Notes under the pieces: model-generated
Told to the model about the DNA's origin: nothing
The model's database searches: none
Seen by the model: only the letters and a program-made list of their open reading frames with translations
Shown: one piece after another, positions 13,301 through 22,982 of the stretch
Numbering within the stretch: the first letter of the stretch is position 1
How the letters are laid out: every line of letters starts with the position of its first letter
Translations under genes and position numbers: made by a program
NCBI GenBank assembly: GCA_021234535.1
Contig: CM037830.1
Span: 34,135,405-34,199,404 of the forward strand
Direction: 5' to 3'
DNA from: Stichopus chloronotus
Lineage: Eukaryota > Echinodermata > Holothuroidea > Aspidochirotida > Stichopodidae
DNA: 64,000 nucleotides

Positions 13301-15099
13301 ATCCGAAGTATACGTTCACAACTTCTACCCGTCCCTTCCAAGATTTTCCCTTCCATAAAAACATCTCACGATTAGACTATAAACTGGCTCGTCCCCATAA
13401 CTTTGGTCTTTGACAAAACTGCTAGGTTCACCCAACTGCCCACAAGTGAGAGGAACTTTCTCGATCTTAAATTACATGACGAGTTGGTTAAAATACCACA
13501 TTAAGGACCTCGTGTGGTAGTACCTGTGATGATGTAGGGTACATTTTTAGGTTTACTATGACTTATATACTTTGACTTGTAAAAGTTCATCATAAAGTCT
13601 CACCTGTCTATTCCCAACTCGGAAATATGTGACATCAAAAAGCAAGTCCTTGCTGACGTCATCAAGATCTATTTGTTCACCCCAGAGTAAGCTGCCGTTA
13701 CCTTCAAGACTTACAATAAACAAAGATACATTTCGCAAGCAAACATAATTTCACATTTTTTCGCGTTCTTCTATGCTGGTTCATATGTAGGAGGGGTGGA
13801 CATGGCGAATGTATAGATTGCAACTCATTTTTTTTGTTCTGCTCTGAAGGCACCAGAACTATCTAGCGTAATTAAAATAATCCCAAATTCCTGAACGTTC
13901 GCCTTTCAAGTCAGCCATGATAATTCATCCTTCATAACTACCACATCCCTGTCTATGTTTTACACCCCTCACCGTCCCTGACCGGTAGTCGTAAGCTCAT
14001 ACATAGCTCCAGTCAATGTCATAAATTAATAAAAACATCGAGTGGTGTATAACTCATAATGATAATTACCTTTGATAATGCTTGCAAAGTCGGTACAGAA
14101 ATATGATAAGCTTGGAATAAACTCTCAGTTTGTTGATCAATGCTTTCTGTGTAAAAGACCAAATTAAACAACACACAATTTCATAAGGCAAGAATTAAAG
14201 TTAGGCTTAAAAATCGGCGGTTGTTATCAGTGTTAGGCTAGGCGTGATGATAAACAATATATATGATTACACGGTTTACGTGTTTTCACTACAACAAAGT
14301 GTTGGGAAATTAAAAGACATTAATAAACACAAACAAGTTCTAAACTTTAATTCACTCGTGTATTTCCTTCAAATAGTTATGAATTCCGCATCTAAGGTAG
14401 TAACAAAGCCAATAAAGTCATTTATTGAAAAATATCTGATTAAAACAAGGACAAGAAAAATTTCAATATTCATATAATAAGTATCAATAGGATTATATCA
14501 GTAGTTCGGTAATGTATACATATTCATGCATATTTAATGAGTTCTGCCAACCTTACCGTTCGTTTCTTCCTGTTTTCTTTGTAATTTATGTCGTTCTCTC
14601 TCACGTGATCTTTCTCAGCTGGTTCATTATTCGATGTAGCATCGATTGATCGATTCGATATTGATCTCCTTCTTCTCCTTCCTCCGCTTTTCCCAAGTAT
14701 CATCGCGTGTTCCGTAGCCGTTAAAGTGCTCCCACTCGTTGTGAGCAGAACGTCTCCGGTAGAAAGGACGCTGCCTCTCCTCCCGGTGTGAGATGCACTC
14801 GGCGTATCCAACAGCAATTCTGGAGGGAATTCAAGCAAAGAAGACAGCCCACCAGACGCTTCGTCGCCTTTCGGTTTTCTGTTGGCTCTGGCAAAGTCTT
14901 TGTTGTCCGCCGGTATTACGATACTACCCCTTCTCCTGCCCCGAGTGTAATTCACCGAGAGAAGCTGCTTTTCCCCTCCATGTTTGACAAATTGTGACGT
15001 CATACCACTTTTCCCGGGAACTTCGGTTACAAGGGGATTTTCTTCGACTTGGTCGTCTGCCATTGACACTGAGACATTTATTGCAACCTTTCGAGCCAT
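1251..15099 (-). CDS. CNBD2-like: CNBD2-like cyclic nucleotide-binding protein (16 exons, ~725 aa)
   Basis: Coding exons in transcript order: 15099-14557, 14146-14070, 13709-13604, 12659-12497, 11875-11799, 11057-10974, 9766-9696, 8639-8562, 7104-7044, 6207-6144, 5913-5636, 4908-4788, 3724-3606, 3055-2999, 1856-1722, 1394-1251. They total 2178 nt and stay in phase. Residues 1-181 are Ser/Arg-rich. Residues 182-206 form a basic-hydrophobic helix. Residues about 243-350 form CNBD1, whose phosphate-binding cassette FGELGLLSRQRRQSTV keeps the family Glu (E323) and Arg (R332). Residues about 375-660 form a second CNBD, split by a charged insert (about 442-614); its cassette FGLAELVFDSQPSFTVVSNG has lost the Arg. 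The tail is residues 679-725. By family knowledge, mammalian CNBD2 (CRIS) binds cAMP and is needed for sperm flagellar function. The start ATG has a strong context (GCCATGG) and an in-frame TAA upstream. Family assignment is firm; orthology is inferred. Confidence 0.88.
1722..1856 (-). CDS. CNBD2-like: CNBD2-like exon 15 (degenerate second cassette)
   Basis: Acceptor tacgtcaacag|GGTCTC, donor AGAGAC|GTAAGT, 135 nt, phase 0 to 0. It encodes GLAELVFDSQPSFTVVSNGA then ECILLSKKFYLEHA. The cassette Arg is absent, so this fold probably does not bind cyclic nucleotide in the usual way. Confidence 0.92.
2031..2400. repeat. Dispersed repeat, copy A (matches 51001-51350)
   Basis: Aligns by eye, in the same orientation, with 51001-51350. 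Shared blocks include 'cttcgtcagtg' / 'ttcgtcagtg', 'atcacgtgt(c/t)acaaa', 'ccgtcaatcac', 'acttgaaatca' and 'agtggctat(g/a)acata'. It lies in intron 14 of the CNBD2-like gene. Family unknown; probably an old interspersed element. Confidence 0.6.
2999..3055 (-). CDS. CNBD2-like: CNBD2-like exon 14 (second CNBD resumes)
   Basis: Acceptor ttcttcttttcag|GATTTA, donor GTGTTT|GTAAGT, 57 nt, phase 0 to 0. It encodes DLKEPIWVSIRTLTRGSVF, the strand before the second cassette. Confidence 0.9.
3606..3724 (-). CDS. CNBD2-like: CNBD2-like exon 13 (end of insert)
   Basis: Acceptor atgtaccag|CTGGCA (short pyrimidine tract), donor GAAGAG|GTAAAC, 119 nt, phase 1 to 0. It encodes AGNAFWELERASAAKN and then KKKTIVDDIIVDSYQEE. 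The frame follows from exon 12 and leads into exon 14. Confidence 0.75.
4788..4908 (-). CDS. CNBD2-like: CNBD2-like exon 12 (insert)
   Basis: Acceptor acattttag|ACAAAT, donor CCTATAG|GTAAGT, 121 nt, phase 0 to 1. It encodes a Ser/Thr/Asp-rich low-complexity segment starting TNSLRKRKSSESLPLP. No domain is recognised. Confidence 0.78.
5636..5913 (-). CDS. CNBD2-like: CNBD2-like exon 11 (charged insert)
   Basis: Acceptor ttgtttttag|CTAAAG, phase 1 in. The exon is highly basic then acidic and carries two RRxS motifs (RRNS at S454, RRVS at S528) and a glutamate-rich helix. The donor is taken as GAGAAG|GTTGTT because it keeps phase 0 with the next exon, but this 5' splice site is weak, so the 3' boundary is the least certain in the gene. 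Confidence 0.78.
6144..6207 (-). CDS. CNBD2-like: CNBD2-like exon 10
   Basis: Acceptor aaatccacag|GGAAGT, donor GACATTA|GTGAGT, 64 nt, phase 0 to 1. It encodes GSCFVMKVLHKEKDQDESGD, a CNBD strand that then runs into the charged insert. Confidence 0.88.
7044..7104 (-). CDS. CNBD2-like: CNBD2-like exon 9
   Basis: Acceptor tgatttccag|GAAGGG, donor AAATCG|GTGAGA, 61 nt, phase 2 to 0. It encodes KGDVLIRDSNASDWIVIIKS, the canonical beta-2/beta-3 turn of a CNBD. Confidence 0.92.
7979..8253 (+). mobile_element. GIY-YIG relic, probably from a Penelope-like element
   Basis: One plus-strand frame encodes TYIGKTGKKFRLLFNKHKMS, a GIY-YIG nuclease core (Y-I-G followed by the catalytic-region Arg). After an A run at 8080-8096 the reading continues in another frame with PVTEHFNLPNHNLYDLKFVI and LYDDLKTSNKMIL, the usual continuation of this domain in Penelope-like and related retroelements. 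The frameshift and nearby stops show it is dead. It sits antisense in intron 8 of the CNBD2-like gene. Confidence 0.75.
8330..8470. repeat. CGAGAT-type repeat, short copy
   Basis: Contains 'aacttgttatctcgacaaaagtttgcaaattgtcgagat' style sequence in 20-base-or-less blocks such as 'ttatctcgacaa', 'tttgcaaattgtcgagat' and 'aacacgttattcgtccgaga'. These match the array at 25060-25580, partly in reverse orientation. Confidence 0.5.
8562..8639 (-). CDS. CNBD2-like: CNBD2-like exon 8 (start of CNBD2 fold)
   Basis: Acceptor ttctttcatag|GAATCT, donor TTCAA|GTAAGA, 78 nt, phase 2 to 2. It encodes NLSFLEGWPMHLLQQSHKKC, the usual 'xxFLxxWPxxxL' opening of a CNBD N-terminal helix. Confidence 0.9.
9696..9766 (-). 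CDS. CNBD2-like: CNBD2-like exon 7 (CNBD1 C-helix / linker)
   Basis: Acceptor ttttgttag|GATTAT, donor GTGCG|GTAAGT, 71 nt, phase 0 to 2. It encodes DYTRIFMAGGLQTLVNPNQS then DFVR, joining CNBD1 to the next repeat. Confidence 0.88.
9767..10973. other. CNBD2-like intron 6 with an unexplained long ORF
   Basis: Holds a 105-codon minus-strand ORF (10867-10550) with no recognised motif and no acceptor/donor pair consistent with the gene. Nothing else supported. Confidence 0.35.
10974..11057 (-). CDS. CNBD2-like: CNBD2-like exon 6 (CNBD1 phosphate-binding cassette)
   Basis: Acceptor acaaatgtag|GAGTTG, donor GACAAG|GTATGT, 84 nt, phase 0 to 0. It encodes ELGLLSRQRRQSTVIAREKL and ELLCISDK. It carries the cassette Glu (E323) that contacts the ribose 2'-OH in known CNBDs and the Arg (R332) that binds the cyclic phosphate. 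Confidence 0.93.
11799..11875 (-). CDS. CNBD2-like: CNBD2-like exon 5 (CNBD1 beta strands)
   Basis: Acceptor ttttgtcag|TCGTAA, donor TTTGGA|GTGAGT, 77 nt, phase 1 to 0. It encodes INVLDEATGVSRTVVYLTRG and ends in F-G, the first two residues of the phosphate-binding cassette. Confidence 0.92.
12497..12659 (-). CDS. CNBD2-like: CNBD2-like exon 4 (first half of CNBD1)
   Basis: Acceptor tcaacgtag|GTTTTA, donor GGATCTG|GTAAAG, 163 nt, phase 0 to 1. It encodes LRNYPSFTEYPLGMQQEIV, then GWYASFGSKRVILRQGHWP and FYFILSGS, the N-terminal helix and first beta strands of a cyclic-nucleotide-binding domain. Confidence 0.92.
13604..13709 (-). CDS. CNBD2-like: CNBD2-like exon 3
   Basis: Acceptor tttattgtaag|TCTTGA, donor AGACAG|GTGAGA, 106 nt, phase 2 to 0. 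It encodes a segment containing GSLLWGEQIDLDD and LLFDVTYFRV, ahead of CNBD1. Confidence 0.85.
14070..14146 (-). CDS. CNBD2-like: CNBD2-like exon 2
   Basis: Acceptor tttacacag|AAAGCA, donor CAAAG|GTAATT, 77 nt, phase 0 to 2. It encodes a basic-hydrophobic helix (KALINKLRVYSKLIIFLYRL) like the region just before CNBD1 in this family. Confidence 0.85.
14557..15099 (-). CDS. CNBD2-like: CNBD2-like exon 1 (start codon; residues 1-181)
   Basis: Open from ATG at 15099, which sits in a strong Kozak context (G at -3, G at +4); an in-frame stop lies about 40 nt upstream. It ends ACG|GTAAGG in phase 0. The encoded region is probably disordered and has three RRxS motifs: RRRGS at S59, GRRGS at S110 and an Arg run ending at S146. 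It ends in a basic ENRKKRT. A further upstream coding exon cannot be fully excluded. Confidence 0.82.
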
Positions 15100-15144
15100 G
15101 GCCACGTCACAAAGGTAAAGGCCAATTATCAGCTTGGTAATTTA

Positions 15145-18100
15145 GGTAGATTTGATTTTTTGTTCCCAAAAAAGACCGAACTGGTCACTGGACAAGACAA
15201 AATCAACAATGCTAGGGAATTATCAAGGACCAATGTGTAGATACAAAATAGGTATAATAAGAACAAGAACCGTGGAAAAACAAAGATTTGTGGGCAATGT
15301 TTTTTGGGGGGACCGATTTTTAAAGTAACTGATACGATATTCATCTTCAGAAACAGCTGCTGATTAGTCGAAACATTACAAAATATATTGTTTTTTTTTC
15401 CTGTCCACGGCTCAAAACAAAAAAAGTGAGAGTTTGAATACCAGTAAAGATATCAACCTTTGATGAAAACACATCATTCAAACAAGTCATGCACTTAGTT
15501 CTCATGTTGTAGGGTTTGTATGTGCAGAATTGTACCAAGAAAATACTTTGTAACTCACAGTTTTGTACACACCGCAGAACTGCATGCAAAAGAAAACGTG
15601 TCTAAGGTCAAAAAGTATAAAGCCGGTGTAGTATCCGACTTCCTGAGGGGTGGCAGATCTTACCAAAATCGAATCCGACCCCATTAATTTTCTTTTACTC
15701 ATTGGCATGATTTCATTTTTTTTTTTCAATTTAAAAAAAAGCAAAACTATACTTTGGCAACTGATGTCACCAGAATAAACGAACCTGTGAAAATAAAATT
15801 CCATACATAAGTTGGCATATTACCAAAACCTTAAAAGAAACAAACCTCTCATTAATCTCCAAAAAAGACCAGTGTTTTTCCTCCCATGTACTTAGCATAC
15901 AAACTATGGCATTGATGAATAGGTAGATAAAATGTACAAAAATATCGAATAAAATAAAAAAAATAGTGTAAAAAAAGCAAACTGCTTTGCTTTCTACTGA
16001 TATAAAGCCCTCGCTGGGACTCTTCCTAGCTATATTAACGGAAACATTAATTTTGGGATTGGAACACTTCCATTTGATTCATTTTTCTTCCCTGCTTTAG
16101 GAGGATTGTATTCCTTTTTCATGATTTTCTGCATTTCTCGCCAAACCTTGTACTTTTTAACTAGTATTTCAATTAACTAATTCTGGCCGTATACAGACAT
16201 TTTATACTAACAGCTAGGCCTAATTAAGGGTATGCTTTATAAGTGACATGGAATAGATTGTATTTTTATACGCAAAGGCATAACATTTTCTTATTCGTCA
16301 AATCGCCGAGTTAAATTGAGGTGTTTCTGTTGAAAATCTAACCTACACTGTCATGAACATCAAAAGCTATTTTAATTTATTGACGTACCTTTTAATCTCC
16401 CATTTGTCCTATTTACGGCTGTCCTGATGAGGTCGGACTTACTTCATCGCAACAGTTGAGTCACATATCATCTATTACCCGTCCGACGAATACTAAAAGC
16501 TCCACTATTCATCATTATAAAAAAAAGACCCCAAAACGACAACAAACTGCATCCAACTTTGATAAAGAAAATAAAAAAAAATGGTGATGAAATCTTGGTG
16601 TTTAGTTGAGAAGGAATTGTTGATACAGCATTGTATTTTCTTGACGAAGTGCTTATCTTTTTTTGTTTTCTTCCTATAGTTTCTCTTATTGAGCTCAGTT
16701 TGGGACGACACTTCATTGCGAAAATGCTAACACTGAAGAAGAAGAAATTGTCTGCTTGGCCTTGCTCTCTTACCGTTGTCTACCTGAAAACACTTGTATC
16801 CTATTCGGAAAATCTCTCCAACTTAACAATGTTGGTTTATCATTTTTTCCCTTATTTGCGTAGTTAGGATGGTGAGTTTGCCTTCCTTTTGACGGCATTG
16901 GAAGGCTAAGTGTTAGTATAGTGATGTTGATATAGGGACCGGGCTTTGTTTCTGATTACCCCCCTGGACGGAGTATACCAATGCAGTGGGGTGTATTCCA
17001 TTCAGTGAGATCCCTTAATATGTGTCTGCACTAGTACAGGCCATAGGGATATGTCATCATGTCAGTCGGCATTGTAGCCTAAAGATAAGGTAGTAAACAG
17101 TACGTGGAAGATTAAGTATTTTACTTCCAAACTTTTCTTTAGCATAACCTCATCACAATGCAAGGCATAATGTATGACATTACGAAAATTTATGTAAATA
17201 ATCTGCGGAAATTTTTCCTGGGTTAAGTACGATTGTTTATAAGTAACAGTTCTGCGAAAATTACCACAACCATATCCAGTACAGAACTTAAATCATATCT
17301 TATAGACAAAGATGTGAAAAGATGTATTTTTCGAGAGAAGGATACTTCCACCCCCCCCCCCCCCTTCTTGATAATTTTGGATATCTTTTCGTACATTTCT
17401 TAATGATAGTTTATAGAGCGAACGTAGAAATATCAATCACTTTTGCGCTAGAATGATCCCCAAAAATGCTCTTCCAGCTTACTGGCTACAAAAGGGATAC
17501 ATGGAGATGCATGTCCTAACTCTAACGCTGGTGATGACGTCATAGGAAATGCTGGTTAGTGGCGGGGGGGGGGGGCAAAGTGACTGTCACGTAGGCATTA
17601 AGTGGAAGAGACAACAATTCTCAAGATGATATCATGCATTCTATTGAGTTTCCAGAAACCTTTCCTCATGTCTTTGGCCCTAACCTTGTGACTGGATAAC
17701 AGGTTTGACATAAATTTCTGTAGATAGGAATGTGAAACCTTACAAAACAAAGTTATCGTACAGTTTACAACGACTTAACTATTCTACTGACTAGACTGCA
17801 AAATTGTTTACCACGAAGCATGTAAGTCTGCTAGCCGCTGATGTATGTACACTTAATATCTTTTTTTTTCTTTTTTCTTCTTTAAACTGTGATGCAGAAG
17901 AGGTTGTAATTTTATTTTTTAACCAAAGTAACCTTTATAACAATAACTGAAAGATTTGTTTTTTATGTTTTGCTATATTAGGTAATCAATCCTTAGAAAA
18001 GAAATTTTAAATCAGTTCTTGACAATGAACAAAGATATCGTTCCACAAGGATATGTAGGGATTGCAGAGATTATTAAAGAATCCGTACAGGTATAACACA

Positions 18101-18572
18101 GTAGCAGCCTCATAAAGCATTACAAAGGTAAATTATTATTTTATTTTTTATCTCTTTTGTCCATTCATATTTTCAATGGTTTTGTGTTATTAACGATGGT
18201 GGTAACAAAAGGAAGACCCGTCCAGGTGATATTGAGCAGTTGTATATGGCTCTACACTCTGTTATACATTATGACTTATAGACGGCATAGCAGTATATAT
18301 AATTACACAATACTAAACAAATAAAAGCTAGTCAGAAAATTCATTGAACGCCGAGCGCTTGCCAGTGCATGGCCTATCTTGCGGATAACAAAACCATACA
18401 GACTGCATTATATACGATAGCCATAGAGGACTGTGGCAGTGATGTGCAGTAACTAAATTAACAGCAGTGTCATGTTCAAAATGGATGAAATCAATTGAAA
18501 AGCGGTCGATGAGCCTTTTACATATTTTTGTGTGGATTCTTCATGTTTTAAAACTTTAAAACTAACAAAGAG
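15145..18572. other. Divergent spacer between the CNBD2-like gene and TIMP
   Basis: About 3.4 kb with no coding region I can support; both promoters must lie here or further into 5' UTR introns. It has two C/G homopolymer runs (near 17351 and 17563) and a short dispersed motif at 17245-17285 shared with 6486-6522. No TATA box can be assigned with confidence. Confidence 0.4.
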
Positions 18573-18699
18573 ATGGCAACTCCCGGTTGTGGACCGATGC
18601 TGACTTTGCTAACATTTTCAGGTTTATTTGGAATACTGCTTGGATGCCTCTGTCCTCCAAAGCATGACTTGAAAGAAAGGTTTTGCGAGCAAGATATAG
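18573..18699 (+). CDS. TIMP-like: TIMP exon 1 (signal peptide and Cys-x-Cys)
   Basis: ATG in a good context (GAGATGG); donor GATATAG|GTAAGT, phase 1. It encodes the signal peptide followed by GCLCPPKHDLKERFCEQDI. Confidence 0.85.
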
Positions 18700-21600
18700 G
18701 TAAGTTTTGAAGAAAAATACGTAGGCTATATTTGTTTGTTTGTTTCTTTGTTTGCTGTGACCTACATGAACCCACATGATCCACATTTCATGCAATTTCA
18801 CCCTTCTTCTATCAAACCAGCAGGTGGTGCGGCAAAACGAACCCGTCGAAGAAATTATCAGTAAAGACTTCTGAAATAAAATTCATAATTTGATTCTTTT
18901 GTTTAGAGTATTGAATCTATCTGTGTATGTTTATCGTAATGGCACATACATACATTCCCGACCACGGGCCCTCCCTGTTATGTAACTTTCTTTCAGACTT
19001 GAAAAAAAGTGCTCTTGTTTGTTTTAATGTAATTTTCAATACTAATAGCTCTCTCGTCTTTTTGCAAGCCTTTTTTTTACACTCAGTCCTTTTCTTGTTT
19101 GTCCTCACAGTGTTCAAGGGAACTGTTATGAATTCTGTCGATTTATCGGTGTCTTTAGATCCACCTCATAATGACGTCATCATGTACAAGATGAAAGTAG
19201 AAAGACTGTTCCGTGGGTACCTCGGGGAGGAAGTTTGGTTGAGTACCTCCAAGTCCACAAGCTCGTGTGGGGTACACTTGCGTGAGGGATCGCAATATCT
19301 CTTGACTAGTGAGTTCAGTTTTTGAAGTTATGTTTGCCAGTTCTATTTCATCCTTTCGTAAATGTAAACAAAGAATGTCCAAGCAAACGCAAAACAAGAA
19401 CAGGTAAGAAAGACAAGAAAGCGAGGAGGAAATAAAAGAAAGTAAACATTAACTAGCTTGGAAACTTTGAGAGCGGATCAATGCAGTGGCTAAGGGGGGA
19501 CCTTGGTAATGCTTTCAAACCCTCCCCACCTGTGCGGCTAGTGGGGGGGGGGGGAATGGCCAGTCGGAGGGATTCGGGTAATAGGCTGAACCATCCAGCT
19601 TACTTTTATGTGGGTCAATATACAACATGTGACGAAACAACGCTCATTTACAAGCCTGGGCTTAAAGGGAAATAGGGCGTTTAGAATACACCCACATGGC
19701 ATACAAAGAAAATAGCTTTAATAGTTTTTACACCATTCACTCTCACCAACAAACTTCTGCAGAACCTTCATCTCCACAAAATCTTATGCATGTGATGAGT
19801 AACGGAAGATGCATCATTTGAATTTTGAAAAGTTTGGGTGAACAAATTATTGCAGAGTAACAAATAATTGAATTTCTACCTGTGAGAAACTTATTTCTTG
19901 AAAAGAAGGCTACTGTCCTTCCTTATTTTGAATAATCTATCATTCTTTGTCGACAAACACTGGTTTCAAAAATATGGTTATTTTCTGTAAAACAAACGCC
20001 TTATTTCCCTTTAATTCTGAGATGATTTTTAATTTTGCATCTCACAATTGTTTGACTCTAAAACAGTTTCCATTAGACTCCTCCCATGTCAAGGGAAATG
20101 GAAAATCTGCTTCCCCTTTACCTTCCTTCCTATCGAACCCTGCGCACACCACTACATCAATGTTTTCGTACTTCTATTTATTACTTGGAAATATTTCGCG
20201 TAAAATAAATAAGAGTTAAAGTGATTCTTGAGAAAAAAAGGATAAATAATGAATTTATGACAGGTAAGTGCGTGTCAATGTTCAATAAGAAAAGGAGGTT
20301 TTAACAGTAGTACATGTTGATCTTTTATCGTTAGCCCTGAAGGTACGAGGGTATGTGGATATTGTGATAACTCCTTCACGTTTTTCAATTCAAGGTTTTT
20401 TTTTTTTCTTTTTTTATTTAGCTTTTAAGAAATGTGGGAATGAATTTATGTTTAGATGTTTAGTTGCGATTGTAAAATGTCTGATGTGCTTATCTCACAT
20501 ACTTTTTGGGCGAAATGTATAGTTCATGCACGGTTTGACATGTCATTTATGGAACCGTAAAATAAATTTAGCAATGAAATTCTTTGGAATAATTCCCTCA
20601 TTGAAATTAATAATAAAATTGTTTATAATAAGTAGCCTAACTTCTCTGCCTTGGTTAAGTGTATTTGAGGGACATTTTTGATCAACATGGCAGGCCGTTC
20701 GTACGGATACGTTTCATAATACTTTTCCAGCTCATAATATTTCCTCCATTGATTTTTGGGGCCTGGTGTCCAGCTGCTTGGAGAAGAAAAATTTGGTCAC
20801 GGATAGGCAGACCGATAGGCTGAAGTCAAAACGAACTGGTCTATCGTGATGTCATCAGTTCCACTTCAGCTTCCCAATTATTTTATAGTCGTTTTTTTTT
20901 TTTTAATTGACGTAGTAAAATCTTCCACAGCTATTGTAAAGTGGATAAAGCAGTATACACCGATACATCTGCTGAGGTTTGGAACTATATTTTTAGATGC
21001 CCCTGGGTTACAACAAATGAAACATTTTTTTTTTTTGCTTTTTATTATTTTTTTTCCATTTTAATTTTTTACACAGGATCCTCCCCACAAATAGGCTTTT
21101 TGAAAGGGTAGTAAATTTTACTCGTGCCTTGTACTTTTTGTCAAAGTGGGCTTGAATCCCATGATCATTTCTTTTGGGGTTGTACGTTTGCTTCTATTTT
21201 TATTTAAGATGTGGAAGAGATGTTTCTTTGTAAAAAAAAAAAAGTGTTTTCTAAGCCAGATATATTTGTCGGTAATCAGTCTAGTCTTCGCTATCCGTAC
21301 AATTTCTTGATTTTGCACATGAAGTATTACTTCATGTAAATTACAATCCATCAAGCCTAACGAAATAGTTTCTATCATAAAATTAAATTTGCTTTGTCAT
21401 ATTGATAAAGTGATATTCTATTGAATAAAAACAAAGTAAAGAGCAAAGTTAATTACTAGGAAGCTTTTTTTTCTGTTTGTGAAGATCTGTTCTTGAGTGT
21501 TAATTAAGAAAATTCAATTAATAACAAAAAATATTCCAATGCAGGTTTCTGATTATTTTTCTAAAATTGTGGATTACGCTTAAACAGTAACCGAAGCTGC

Positions 21601-22824
21601 TATCTGTACTCTCAAATGTAATATTGACGCAGGGTTGTCCATGGAGTTTCAAGTTTGTCGGTGTGTGATCTAATCATAAGCTACTGAACGACCTCATAGT
21701 CGAGGTTCCAAATAGTTTAGGTGAAACTTTCTTTCACGAAAAGCGACAGCCTGATAGGCCGATGTGAACTTTGGAAATAAAAATTCAAAGTGTTTATGAA
21801 TCTGTTACAACACCAACTATACCCAATATAGGGCCTCAATATTCACTGCCAGTCTACTGACGTCACACTGCAGTTTCAATTACGTCATTCGCCAAGTAGG
21901 AATGATGAGTAGGCGAAAAAAAATAGGTTGGCCAGTGTTGGATCTTCTCGATTCAACCTGACGATATACATATTTGCCTGATTATTCTCATAATACCCTT
22001 CGTACGAATCTACTTGTATAATAAAAAGGAATTAAAAAGAAGAAAACACCTTTAGTATCGGTGTTTCGACTTTTGAAGCAACCGTGAGGTTGGTTACGTG
22101 GGATTTGGTTCAGTGGTTTTTTTTCTGAGGTTATCAGTTACCTTGAACTTGGTAAAATCGACAATGAAGACAAAAAAAGTATTGATTTAGACGGAAGTCA
22201 TGCTTGGGAAGAACTATTCGTACCTTCACACCTTCTGCAAAATATCTCTCTAAATTTATTCCAAAAATGATTAAATAAAAACAAAGCCTTCAAAGTAAAA
22301 GTCTTTGGTATCTTGACAGGATACGAAAGTGTAAAAGTTAGCATTCGCGTACTGACGGTCTTAATGGAGCAGATTCCACAATGTGGTAGGAACTTTTGGA
22401 CTATAATCATAATTCGAATTGTCTAGATTTTATAGCTCTTGTTTCAGATATTTCTATTTGAAAGTATAACCCAAAATGATAGCATATTGTATACTCATTT
22501 CACGAAGGGGGGGGGGGGGGGGTGGGATAGACGTTGAGGATAGGCGGTTGTGATAAGGACGTTACATCAACGCTACCCACGTTGGTGCCATTACCATCAT
22601 CGTCATCATTACCCTCGGCATTGTCATCATCATCATCACCATCACTACCATCGGCATCATCATCACTACCATCATCATTGTCATCATTATCACTACAGTT
22701 GTCATCATCAGTCATCACTACCTTCGTCATTATCACCATCATGTTCATCATTATCGCCATCAGCTACCATTGTCATTATCATCAGTGCCGTCGTCATCAT
22801 CATCACTACCGCCATCATCATCAT

Positions 22825-22889
<65 letters not shown>

Positions 22890-22922
22890 CTATCTTTATC
22901 GCCATTATCTTCACTACCATTG

Positions 22923-22982
<60 letters not shown>

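Noticed and set aside
18026..18091. Short open frame on the plus strand (MNKDIVPQGYVGIAE...) ending CAG|GTATAA upstream of TIMP
   Set aside because: 22 codons with no family match and no role in the TIMP model; TIMP has its own start and signal peptide at 18573.
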